Shown here piece by piece: positions 1 to 6,372 of a DNA stretch of 6,697 nucleotides. Made by a program: the position numbers and the translations under genes. The notes beneath the pieces are model-generated. The model had not been told where the DNA came from. It was given only the letters and a program-made list of their open reading frames with translations, and made no database searches. Location of the stretch: positions 1-6,697 of the forward strand of contig CALEFO010000140.1 in NCBI GenBank assembly GCA_937877165.1, in the 5' to 3' direction. Each line of letters opens with the position of its first letter. The stretch's first letter is position 1. Source of the DNA: an uncultured Lachnospiraceae bacterium (GTDB lineage Bacteria; Bacillota; Clostridia; Lachnospirales; Lachnospiraceae).

Positions 1-1628
1 AGTGTCTGATAACCGTTGCTGAATGACACCGTTCCATTTTTCTCCGAAGCCTCCTGCATGATTGCATTGGAATAAATGGGGAACACGCCCTCCTTGTAAG
101 CGTCGCTTGCCACGATCCTGTCCAGGACCTCAGCGTCAGTGTCATATGGAATCAGGATGCTGCGATAAACGCTTCTGCCATTTTTCAGACGGTAGCAGAC
201 CTCAGCGGACCATCCATTTGAGTTTCCGTCCGCACTCATCGTCCTCTGCGCCTCCATCGCCGGCCTTGTGACTGCAAGAAGTGCCGGAATATCCGTCAGC
301 TCCATATCTTCCATGACATGCTGCTCGTCATTCACCGAATCATTCGGATTACTGTCCACAGGATAATAGAAACTGCTGTCATTATAGACGTACAAAGCAG
401 CGCTCTTGATCTCCTCTGCCTTCGGAACATACCGGTCATATCCCAGAACATCATAGCGGAACAGCGCAAAGATTCCTGCCGCCAGAACGGCTGCAGCCGC
501 AATCTCCCAGAATTTTCCGAAAAATTTCCAGATATCCAGGTCATAAACCATCTCCACCACCCCGGAGCATAAGACCGCCGCGACCACAACGCCCACCAGC
601 ATGAAGACGGTTCCGGTTCTTGATGTCGGCGAATTGAAAAGATTGATGATAACGACTCCTGCAAAAAGTCCTGCTGCCACACTGATCAGGATTCGGACAA
701 GAGTCCGCACCGGATGGTAAATCACCGTCATTCCCGCATACTCTTCCCGGCGTCTTCGATAGAGCCATACACCGATCCAAAGAAGCACGGCACCGGCAAG
801 AAGCATGACAAGATCCGCCTTCCAGCAGTCCGCAAGAAGGCTCCGAAGCAGTTCTCCCGTCGTCGGGCTGTACTGCCAGATATAATTTCTGGAAAGCCAC
901 CGCGACGGCTCCTGCGCATTGTACCATGGGGAGAGCAGGAAGGATGGATCCTCCTTTCCGTAGTAGCAATAGGTCTTGTAGAACATCGTCTGAAAGCTCT
1001 GGAACAGCTCCTGGTACACCCGGTCCGCAAACAGAAGAAATGCGGTCATGATACCGGACACAATAAGATTTCCTGTCAGCATCACAGCAAGAATTCCGAC
1101 GCTGTAGGAGGCAAAGAAAATAAGCGTCACCCTCCCCATCTGAATCATCGCATCCAGGAACACCACTGTATTCATGCCGTTCATCGCCGCGGCAAGCGCG
1201 GTGGACAGAAGCAGGCACAGGACCATCGGAATTTCGAAAATCAGAAATCCATTCGCATAGATGTTCCAGAACCGCTCCATTCGGGAGACCGGCTGGCTGT
1301 CATAGAAATCCTGCTTCTCCATGCTGAACAGATAGGAAAAGCCGTGAATGGCAAGAATCACCGCCATCAGTACGATTACCCAGACAAACGACTGTCTCAT
1401 TCCAATCCAGGTTCCAACCTCCGCAAGGCGCTGACTCAGGGCTCTCGTCTGCGTCATCTGCTGCGTCTTCGCGATTTCATCGCTCCTTGCGATCAGCATC
1501 ACAACCGCCACCGGATAATACATCACCATATAGAGAACAACTGCTGCAATCATCCACAGTCTTCTGCGGCACAGCTGCCGCTGCAGGATGAAAAATCTGT
1601 TTCCCGCTTTCTTCTTTGTATTGCTCAT
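1..1628 (-). CDS. ABC transporter permease, Ytr/ABC-2 type, with C-terminal soluble domain (partial)
   Basis: Reading on the minus strand from the ATG at 1626-1628, the frame is open for 542 codons to the window edge, so the C-terminus is missing. GGAG at 1636-1639 lies 7 bases before the start. The protein begins with a basic cytoplasmic stretch (MSNTKKK) and has hydrophobic segments near residues 25-47, 80-102, 124-148, 166-200, 272-290, 310-331, 340-360 and 374-391. A loop near 107-120 (DFYDSQPVSRMERFW) resembles the conserved cytoplasmic segment of bacitracin/lantibiotic-type ABC-2 permeases. From about 395 onward it is polar and soluble, with a motif YRLKNGRSVYRS near 479-490; this resembles the extra C-terminal domain seen on some clostridial permeases (I think DUF6449, from memory). 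It probably forms the membrane part of an exporter with the ATPase upstream. The substrate is unknown. The family call rests on topology and context, not on a search. Confidence 0.85.
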   Translation of the reverse strand, partial: MSNTKKKAGNRFFILQRQLCRRRLWMIAAVVLYMVMYYPVAVVMLIARSDEIAKTQQMTQTRALSQRLAEVGTWIGMRQSFVWVIVLMAVILAIHGFSYLFSMEKQDFYDSQPVSRMERFWNIYANGFLIFEIPMVLCLLLSTALAAAMNGMNTVVFLDAMIQMGRVTLIFFASYSVGILAVMLTGNLIVSGIMTAFLLFADRVYQELFQSFQTMFYKTYCYYGKEDPSFLLSPWYNAQEPSRWLSRNYIWQYSPTTGELLRSLLADCWKADLVMLLAGAVLLWIGVWLYRRRREEYAGMTVIYHPVRTLVRILISVAAGLFAGVVIINLFNSPTSRTGTVFMLVGVVVAAVLCSGVVEMVYDLDIWKFFGKFWEIAAAAVLAAGIFALFRYDVLGYDRYVPKAEEIKSAALYVYNDSSFYYPVDSNPNDSVNDEQHVMEDMELTDIPALLAVTRPAMEAQRTMSADGNSNGWSAEVCYRLKNGRSVYRSILIPYDTDAEVLDRIVASDAYKEGVFPIYSNAIMQEASEKNGTVSFSNGYQT

Positions 1629-1760
1629 CTTCCTACTCCAGTTTTTATCTCTGTTTCACACAGGGTAATTCTGCCGTAAACGGATCCCCCTGCAGACGAC
1701 ACATGCACCGTGTAAACTGCCATACAGGCAGGCCTGCGGGAAAAACGCACAGGCATTTTC
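1629..1760 (-). other. 132-base gap between ATPase and permease genes
   Basis: This stretch separates two genes that probably share a transcript. It contains a perfect 10-base palindrome, GCAGGCCTGC, at 1728-1737 and a small hairpin at 1717-1731 (CTGCC, 5-base loop, GGCAG). The two overlap and could compete. No T-tract follows, so it does not look like an intrinsic terminator. No convincing promoter or small gene was seen. The permease ribosome binding site is at its lower end. Confidence 0.5.
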
Positions 1761-2666
1761 CTAATCCAGGATAAATTTTCGGATATCGTATCCCACCACT
1801 TCTGTCTCGCTGATGAAAATTTCCTCCAATGTCAGCGGCAGAATTTCAAAGAACACCGTCGAAACACATCGGAAGCGCTGTTCGATCACTTCTCTTCCCG
1901 CCCGAATCGTCAGCGTGCAGAGTCTGCCGCGGTTCTCGCTCGAGAGGATCTCCAGACCATCAAGAGCCATTTCCTTATCCTCTTCCGAAGAAAAGACGCA
2001 CTGCACCTTCTGGATGGAGGTTTTCATTTTCTCCATGTCTTCAGAAAGAAGAACACCTCCCTTGTGAAGGAGTCCGATGTGGTCGCAGATGTCCTCGATC
2101 TCCCGCAGATTATGGGAAGAAATCACCGGTGTCAGACCTCTGTCCTCCATGTCCTTGGCAAACAGGCTCTTGACAGCCTGCCGCATCACGGGATCCAGTC
2201 CGTCGAACGTCTCATCGCAGAGCATATATTTCGTTCCGGAGCAAAGGCCCAGAATAAGAGAAAGCTGTTTCTTCATGCCCTTGGAGAATGCAGAAATTCT
2301 TCGATCCGGATCCAGGCCGAAATCCTTCATCATTTTGCCGAAGCGGTACTCCGAATAATCCGGGTACATTTCCGCGTAATACTTGCTCATCTCCTGTCCG
2401 GTCGCGTTTGCAAAGAAATAAAAATCATTCGGAATGAAAAAAATATTCCGCTTGATAGCCGCATTGTCATAGACAGGCTCCCGATCCATACAGATCGTTC
2501 CTTCATCCTGGCGCATCACACCTGCCAGCATCCGAAGGAGCGTGCTCTTGCCCGCTCCGTTGGTTCCGAGAAGCCCGAAGACCTCCTTGTCCTTCATGGT
2601 AATGGACACATGGTTCACTGCCATGCAGTCCTCAAACGATTTTGTCAGATTTATCGTCTCGATCAT
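1761..2666 (-). CDS. ABC transporter ATP-binding protein, YtrB-like
   Basis: This 301-residue protein is the cytoplasmic ATPase that should power the neighbouring permease. Walker A is GTNGAGKST at 34-42. The signature is FSKGMKKQ at 127-134, the SKGM form typical of the YtrB/EcsA-like group rather than LSGGQ. Walker B ends in LCDE (149-152), followed by TFDGLDP with the D-loop at 156-158. The H-loop is ISSH at 182-185. The usual Q-loop glutamine is not evident; the corresponding stretch reads FIPND (77-81), which is common in this subgroup as I recall it. The C-terminal 100 residues form the usual extra domain ending in a TLEEIF motif. The start ATG overlaps the repressor stop as ATGA (2663-2666), and only a weak AGGTGA precedes it, which suggests translational coupling. 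The family call is solid; the transported substrate cannot be told. Confidence 0.93.
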   Translation of the reverse strand: MIETINLTKSFEDCMAVNHVSITMKDKEVFGLLGTNGAGKSTLLRMLAGVMRQDEGTICMDREPVYDNAAIKRNIFFIPNDFYFFANATGQEMSKYYAEMYPDYSEYRFGKMMKDFGLDPDRRISAFSKGMKKQLSLILGLCSGTKYMLCDETFDGLDPVMRQAVKSLFAKDMEDRGLTPVISSHNLREIEDICDHIGLLHKGGVLLSEDMEKMKTSIQKVQCVFSSEEDKEMALDGLEILSSENRGRLCTLTIRAGREVIEQRFRCVSTVFFEILPLTLEEIFISETEVVGYDIRKFILD

Positions 2667-3025
2667 ATCGCTGCTTCACCTGCTTTCCTGATAAGTTCTG
2701 TCCGATCCAGTCCCAGCTCGTCTGCTTCCTTTAGCAGCTCTGCCAGGCGCTCCGCAAGCTCTCTTTTCTTATTCTCCATGAGCTCCTCTCCGCCGCTGAC
2801 ATAGTTGCCCTTTCCTTTGACGGTGTAGAGAAAGCCCTGCCGTTCCAGCTCCGCATAGGCCTTCTGCACGGTGTTCGGATTGGTAGACAGCTCCATGGCG
2901 AGCTGCCGGACGGACGGCATCTGTTCTCCGGGTTCCAAGACTCCCTTCAGAATTAATGTTTTATATCGTTCCGAGATCTGTTCATAAATCGGTCTCGAAT
3001 CCCGATAGTCGATCAAGTCCATCAT
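2663..3025 (-). CDS. GntR-family transcriptional regulator, YtrA subfamily
   Basis: This is a 120-residue repressor-type protein with an N-terminal winged helix-turn-helix (about 5-78). Typical GntR features are PIYEQI (12-17), a PGEQMPSVRQLA segment (32-43) and the recognition-helix region NPNTVQKAYAELERQG (49-64), followed by the wing KGKGNYV (70-76). The C-terminal tail (80-120) is short and helical, too small for a FadR or HutC ligand domain, which fits the YtrA subfamily where it serves dimerisation. ABC genes directly downstream and an inverted repeat over the promoter suggest it represses its own operon. Two ATGs are in tandem; AAGGAG at 3029-3034 is 3 bases before the first and 6 before the second, so translation may start at 3022. 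The inducer is unknown; Bacillus YtrA responds to cell-wall antibiotics. Confidence 0.92.
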   Translation of the reverse strand: MMDLIDYRDSRPIYEQISERYKTLILKGVLEPGEQMPSVRQLAMELSTNPNTVQKAYAELERQGFLYTVKGKGNYVSGGEELMENKKRELAERLAELLKEADELGLDRTELIRKAGEAAI

Positions 3026-3053
3026 CCTCTCCTTCCTGAACAGTTTCCGTATC

Positions 3054-3080
3054 TACTGTATTAGTCGTGATGGTACAGTA
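3054..3080. promoter_or_regulatory. Probable YtrA-type operator
   Basis: A perfect inverted repeat, TACTGTA (3054-3060), 13-base spacer, TACAGTA (3074-3080), lies just upstream of the GntR gene. The geometry matches the Bacillus subtilis YtrA site as I remember it (AGTGTA-N13-TACACT), with a half-site differing at one position. It covers the putative -10 box and most of the promoter spacer, so binding would block RNA polymerase. The repeat is seen directly; its role as operator is inferred. Confidence 0.7.
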
Positions 3081-3087
3081 AATGTAA
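3058..3087 (-). promoter_or_regulatory. Putative promoter of the GntR-ABC operon
   Basis: On the minus strand TAATAC (3058-3063) could be the -10 box and TTACAT (3082-3087) a weak -35 box, with an 18-base spacer. Most of this span is covered by the inverted repeat. The -35 match is poor, so the exact promoter is uncertain. Confidence 0.4.
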
Positions 3088-3123
3088 CACAATCACTGGG
3101 AGACTGTAAACCCCGGAGGCCTG

Positions 3124-4365
3124 TTAACTCGAAATATACTTACCTACACGAATCTCCCGGACATATCCTGCTGCTGAAAGCTTCATCATTGCCCGGAGCA
3201 CTACCGGAAAGGTGCAGCTCTTGCGCATTCTTTCGTTTACTTCCGGCAGGATTTCATCCACGCTCTTTGCCGTAGAAGTATCCATGGTCCGTAAAATGCA
3301 GGATTCCAGCTCCGGCAGTATCGGCAGTTTTTCTTCGGGATCCTCCATTTTCTCTCTGGCCCGCACGGACTGCTTCACAAGCCGCGGACTCTGCCGTCTG
3401 CTCTCCGAAGGCACTCCTGTCAGCTCTTCCAGGAAGGCCTTCGGAGAAACCACGATTCCTGCCCCCTGGCGGATCAGTTCATTGCAGCCGGTGCTTCTTG
3501 CGTCACAGATTCTGCCAGGAACCGCAAAGACATCCTTTCCCTGTTCCAATGCACAATCCACCGTAATCAGTGTGCCCGACCGCTCCCTTGCCTCCACAAC
3601 AAGAATGACATCCGACAATGCACTGATGATTCGGTTCCTCGGAGGAAACAGTCTCGCCTCCGGCTCCGTCCCGGGCCGGTATTCCGAAATCACGCCGCCC
3701 CGCTTGCACAGTGCCTCATACAGGTCCCGATTTTCTTTCGGATAACAGATATCCACACCGCATCCCAGCACCGCAAACGAGTCATCCGACACTTCCAGGG
3801 CTCCACGCCCCGCAATTCCATCCACACCGTGCGCCATTCCGGAAATAATCTGAATTCCTCCCGCCGCAAGTTCCACTGCAAAATTCCTTGCCTGCTCCCT
3901 TCCATAGGGTGAAGCCAGCCTTGCCCCGACGATGCCGACGCTCGTTCCTTCCGCTTTCGGAAGACGTCCCCGGTAATACAGAGCAAACGGAGGATCCGAA
4001 ATATTCCGAAGCCTGTCCGGAAACTCTGCGTCGCCGGCCCAGACAAAGTGAATTCTCTTCTCCTGGAGATTTTTCTCCAGCTGCTCAGGAGAACAGTCCT
4101 TTCTTCCGCGGCGCAGAAGGTCCGCCACCTTCTGCGCCTTTCTCGCAGAGCGCGTTTGCCCCGTTTCCGGCATTCCAAACAAACCGTTCTGCATGTTTGC
4201 TGCATCATCGGAAATATTTTCCGAATCTTCCCGTCCTGCCGCCGCATAAAGCTTCTCCGCAAAATCCGGATCTTCCCCGGACTCTGCGAAAAGCCGGTAC
4301 AGCGTGGCGTTCCCAAGCCCCGGCAAACTGCAGAGCCAGAGCACATATTGTGTTCTTCTGCTCAT
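3124..4365 (-). CDS. dprA: DNA processing protein DprA (Smf)
   Basis: DprA binds incoming single-stranded DNA in the cytoplasm during natural transformation and loads RecA on it. The 413-residue protein has an N-terminal helix-hairpin-helix-like part (LCSLPGLGNATLYRLF, 11-26), then the Rossmann-fold core: VGIVGARLASPYG (143-155), SGMAHGVDGIAGRGAL (175-190), GCGVDICYP (201-209), SEYRPGTEP (227-235), FPPRNRIISALSD (240-252), VVEARERSGTLITVD (256-270) and FAVPGR (280-285). A C-terminal winged-helix domain covers about 345-410. Somewhat longer than most DprA proteins; the extra length seems to be a poorly conserved, polar stretch around 43-100. Within the SG-A-GVD motif, the usual His is Gly186. 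The start overlaps the comM stop as ATGA (4362-4365), preceded by GAGGGTGA inside comM. No clear terminator follows, so some read-through into the GntR operon is possible. Confidence 0.97.
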   Translation of the reverse strand: MSRRTQYVLWLCSLPGLGNATLYRLFAESGEDPDFAEKLYAAAGREDSENISDDAANMQNGLFGMPETGQTRSARKAQKVADLLRRGRKDCSPEQLEKNLQEKRIHFVWAGDAEFPDRLRNISDPPFALYYRGRLPKAEGTSVGIVGARLASPYGREQARNFAVELAAGGIQIISGMAHGVDGIAGRGALEVSDDSFAVLGCGVDICYPKENRDLYEALCKRGGVISEYRPGTEPEARLFPPRNRIISALSDVILVVEARERSGTLITVDCALEQGKDVFAVPGRICDARSTGCNELIRQGAGIVVSPKAFLEELTGVPSESRRQSPRLVKQSVRAREKMEDPEEKLPILPELESCILRTMDTSTAKSVDEILPEVNERMRKSCTFPVVLRAMMKLSAAGYVREIRVGKYISS

Positions 4366-5915
4366 TTCAGATCACCCTCTTTTCCCCGGTCTGCACTGCG
4401 GTAGCCGACAGCCTCCGCCAGATGATCCTCCAAAATTTCCTCCGTACCTTCCAGATCCGCGATGGTCCGCGCGACGCGAAGAATCCGGTGAAACGCACGG
4501 GCAGACAAATCCATCCGCCGGAATACCTCTTTGACAAATTTCTTCTCGCTCCGGCCGAGCACGCAGTATTTCTCCGTCTGCGCTGCATTCATTTCTCCGT
4601 TGAACAGAATCTTCTCCTCCCGATACCTGAAGTCCTGCCGCTCCTGCGCGGCCTCCACTCTTTTCCGGACTGCATCGCTCCTTTCTCCTGACCTTCTTCC
4701 CAGAAGCTCTCCCACCGGAACTCTCGGCGCATCCGCGCACAGATCGAATCGGTCCAGAATCGGTCCCGGGACCTTACTCTGATAGTTCTGAATCTGTGCC
4801 TTTGTGCAGCTGCACCGGTCCTCCGGAAAATACCCGCAGGGACATGGGTTCGCCGCTCCTACCACCATGCATTTTGCAGGGAATTCATATGTCCCGCTGT
4901 TTCTTGCAATGACAATTTTCTGTTCCTCCAAAGGCTGCCGCAGGAGATTTAAATTCTCCCTTCCAAACTCCGGAAGCTCATCCAGAAACAAAACGCCCCG
5001 GTGCGCAAGAGAAATCGCTCCGGGCCTCGGATAGCTCCCGCCGCCCACCAGAGCCTGCTGCGTGATGGAATGGTGCGGTGCCACAAAAGGCCGCTCCCGC
5101 ACAAGAGGCTCCCCCTCCGGCAGCTCACCTGCAATGCTGTAGATGGAAGACACCTCCAGGCGCTCTTCATAAGTAAGCTCTGGAAGAATTCCAGGAAGGC
5201 ATTTCGCCAGCATGGATTTTCCGGAACCGGGCGGCCCGATCATCAGAATGTTATGAAATCCTGCTGCTGCGATTTCCAGCGCTCTTTTTACACCGTCCTG
5301 TCCGCAGACATCGCCGAAATCCGCGAGGAGCTTTTGTTCTCTTTCCCCTTCCCCGGTAAGCGCCGGCTCCTTCTCCGGCGGCAGGAACGCATCACGCTCC
5401 ACATTCGGAAGCCTCAGATAATGAAGCACCTCCTCCAATGTCGTCACGCCGATCGCACGAATCCCCCGAACCGCGGCCCCTTCCTTTACATTTTTCCTCG
5501 GCAGGAGGAACACGCGCATTCCCTGCTCCTTGGCCTCCAGCACCATCGGAAGAATCCCGCGCACCGGCGTCACCTCACCGTCCAGAGAAAGACCTCCCGC
5601 GATAAAAACGCCCTTCACCGCCTCCTGATCCAGAAGCCCCATCGCCGCCATAATCCCAACCGCCACCGGAAGATCTGCGATCATCTCTCTTTTCGGAATG
5701 TCCGCAGGAGTAAAATTGACCGTAATCCGCTTCGGCGGGAGATGAATTCCGGTGTTGTGCATCGCAACCCGCACACGCTCTCCCGCTTCGCGCACCTGTG
5801 CCGAGACAAAGCCGACCATGGTAAACATTGGAAGGCCGTCGGAAATATCTGTTTCAATATGAAGAAGATAGCTGTGCACACCGTACACCGCCCCGGAAAC
5901 AATGGAACTGAACAT
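4362..5915 (-). CDS. comM: ComM/YifB family AAA+ ATPase, Mg-chelatase-like
   Basis: This 517-residue protein belongs to the YifB/ComM family. In Vibrio and Acinetobacter, ComM is a hexameric helicase that aids branch migration and integration of transforming DNA; in Clostridia the role is assumed by homology and by linkage to dprA. The N-terminal domain (about 1-165) has the Lon-protease-like fold of the family without a protease function, with conserved PPKRITVNFTPADIPK (60-75) and a DLPVAVGI segment (81-88). The AAA+ core has Walker A GPPGSGKS (227-234), Walker B LFLDE (309-313), and PGPILDRFDL (383-392) with the probable arginine finger region. NPCPCGYFPEDRCSC (356-370) holds four cysteines. 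The C-terminal helical domain includes SARAFHRILRVARTIADLEG (471-490), typical of Mg-chelatase subunits. The length is normal for the family. The start at 5915 gives the standard family N-terminus and has AGAGAGG some 8 bases upstream. Confidence 0.96.
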   Translation of the reverse strand: MFSSIVSGAVYGVHSYLLHIETDISDGLPMFTMVGFVSAQVREAGERVRVAMHNTGIHLPPKRITVNFTPADIPKREMIADLPVAVGIMAAMGLLDQEAVKGVFIAGGLSLDGEVTPVRGILPMVLEAKEQGMRVFLLPRKNVKEGAAVRGIRAIGVTTLEEVLHYLRLPNVERDAFLPPEKEPALTGEGEREQKLLADFGDVCGQDGVKRALEIAAAGFHNILMIGPPGSGKSMLAKCLPGILPELTYEERLEVSSIYSIAGELPEGEPLVRERPFVAPHHSITQQALVGGGSYPRPGAISLAHRGVLFLDELPEFGRENLNLLRQPLEEQKIVIARNSGTYEFPAKCMVVGAANPCPCGYFPEDRCSCTKAQIQNYQSKVPGPILDRFDLCADAPRVPVGELLGRRSGERSDAVRKRVEAAQERQDFRYREEKILFNGEMNAAQTEKYCVLGRSEKKFVKEVFRRMDLSARAFHRILRVARTIADLEGTEEILEDHLAEAVGYRSADRGKEGDLK

Positions 5916-6120
5916 AATGGATACCTCTCTGAGGCAGCCGGCGCATCAGCACCGATGCTGCTGTTTGAAAAATGCAAACCAAAATAAAATCCGCACATGA
6001 TCTGATCATTGCACGACTTCATGCATTCATAAAATAATTCATTGCTTGTGAATTCATCTGCAGCAAGAGAGAAGAATTGCTGCAAAGGATGTGATACCAG
6101 GTTCACAGAAAACAGATATG
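5916..6120 (-). other. Leader region of the comM-dprA operon
   Basis: This AT-richer stretch must hold the comM promoter, because a minus-strand terminator lies just upstream. I found no strong -35/-10 pair. Visible elements are the 8-base-arm inverted repeat at 6059-6084, an 8-base palindrome TGAATTCA at 6049-6056, three ATTCAT boxes at 6025-6030, 6037-6042 and 6052-6057 (ATGAAT on the coding strand), and a short palindrome ATGAT-CTG-ATCAT at 5997-6009. No gene was identified in it. Confidence 0.45.
6059..6084. promoter_or_regulatory. Inverted repeat upstream of comM, possible operator or RNA hairpin
   Basis: TGCAGCAA (6059-6066), a purine-only 10-base spacer, then TTGCTGCA (6077-6084) form perfect 8-base arms. 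There is no T-tract on either side, so it is not a typical terminator. It lies about 145 bases before the comM start, where a regulator site or 5' UTR hairpin could sit. Function is unknown. Confidence 0.4.
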
Positions 6121-6152
6121 TAAAAAGCACGGCAGAGATCACTGCCGTGCTT
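6121..6152 (-). terminator. Rho-independent terminator
   Basis: A perfect 11-base-pair stem (AAGCACGGCAG at 6125-6135, CTGCCGTGCTT at 6142-6152) with a 6-base loop. On the minus strand the stem runs into TTTTT (6126-6122). On the plus strand the following bases are only TTCATT, so the minus orientation is favoured. It should end the transcript of the Ala/Gln-rich gene and isolate it from comM. Confidence 0.8.
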
Positions 6153-6169
6153 CATTATAACAAATTATG

Positions 6170-6190
6170 ATCCCAGCATGCGGGATTTTT
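6170..6190 (+). terminator. Weak hairpin with T-tract on the plus strand
   Basis: ATCCC (6170-6174) and GGGAT (6182-6186) form a 5-base-pair stem with a 7-base loop, followed by a run of five T ending at 6190. No plus-strand gene is seen upstream, so this may be chance or a minor structure in the 3' UTR of the minus-strand transcript. Confidence 0.2.
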
Positions 6191-6242
6191 CAGAAAAATT
6201 TCAAGAACAGACCCACAAAGTGTGTAGCTGCTCTAAGCAGGA

Positions 6243-6264
6243 GAACTTGCCATCGGGCAAGTTC
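6243..6264. repeat. Variable-core hairpin, copy A
   Basis: GAACTTGCC (6243-6251), loop ATCG, GGCAAGTTC (6256-6264): a perfect 9-base-pair stem. The outer GAA/TTC pairs and the loop are the same as in copy B; the inner six pairs are largely different. Confidence 0.75.
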
Positions 6265-6269
6265 GAGTG

Positions 6270-6309
6270 CACACGAGGAGAAATCCGCGAAGGCGGTTTC
6301 TCCGATGTG
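6270..6309. repeat. Middle hairpin of the array
   Basis: GGAGAAA (6277-6283), a bulged T, CCGC (6285-6288), loop GAAG, GCGG (6293-6296) and TTTCTCC (6297-6303) give 11 base pairs with one bulge. The stem extends outward through an internal loop by CACA (6270-6273) with TGTG (6306-6309). It shares the GGAGAA start with the variable hairpins. Confidence 0.65.
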
Positions 6310-6310
6310 A

Positions 6311-6341
6311 GAGCAGACACGCACAAAGTGTGTGGCTGCTC
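6311..6341. repeat. Second-type hairpin of the array
   Basis: GAGCAGACAC (6311-6320) pairs with GTGT (6330-6333) and CTGCTC (6336-6341), leaving a 9-base loop and a 2-base bulge. In the other copy (from 6205) the matching stem has a mismatch and a 2-base deletion, so only this one looks intact. Confidence 0.55.
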
Positions 6342-6350
6342 TAAGCAGGA

Positions 6351-6372
6351 GAAGGCAGCATCGGCTGCCTTC
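6351..6372. repeat. Variable-core hairpin, copy B
   Basis: GAAGGCAGC (6351-6359), loop ATCG, GCTGCCTTC (6364-6372): a perfect 9-base-pair stem. It lies exactly 108 bases from copy A. Five of six inner base pairs differ from copy A, all with compensating changes. Confidence 0.75.

Noticed and set aside
541..1218. Minus-strand 225-codon frame within the permease
   Set aside because: It is an alternative frame inside a long open permease frame that has membrane segments and a ribosome binding site; the shadow has no such pattern.
714..1679. Long plus-strand frame of 321 codons
   Set aside because: It lies opposite the permease gene; the His/Arg/Lys-rich composition with no recognisable domain is typical of an antisense shadow.
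3085..3126. Intrinsic terminator after dprA
   Set aside because: The GC-rich stretch after the stop (CCTCCGGGG) forms no convincing stem followed by a T-tract on the minus strand.
5001..5987. Plus-strand frame of 328 codons opposite comM
   Set aside because: It is antisense to a clear, fully conserved comM; His/Arg-rich composition and no domain.
5681..6142. Minus-strand 153-codon frame overlapping the comM start and its leader
   Set aside because: It starts inside the terminator hairpin without a ribosome binding site and runs for half its length inside comM in another frame. The leader part stays open for some 75 codons, mildly unusual, but no protein family was recognised.
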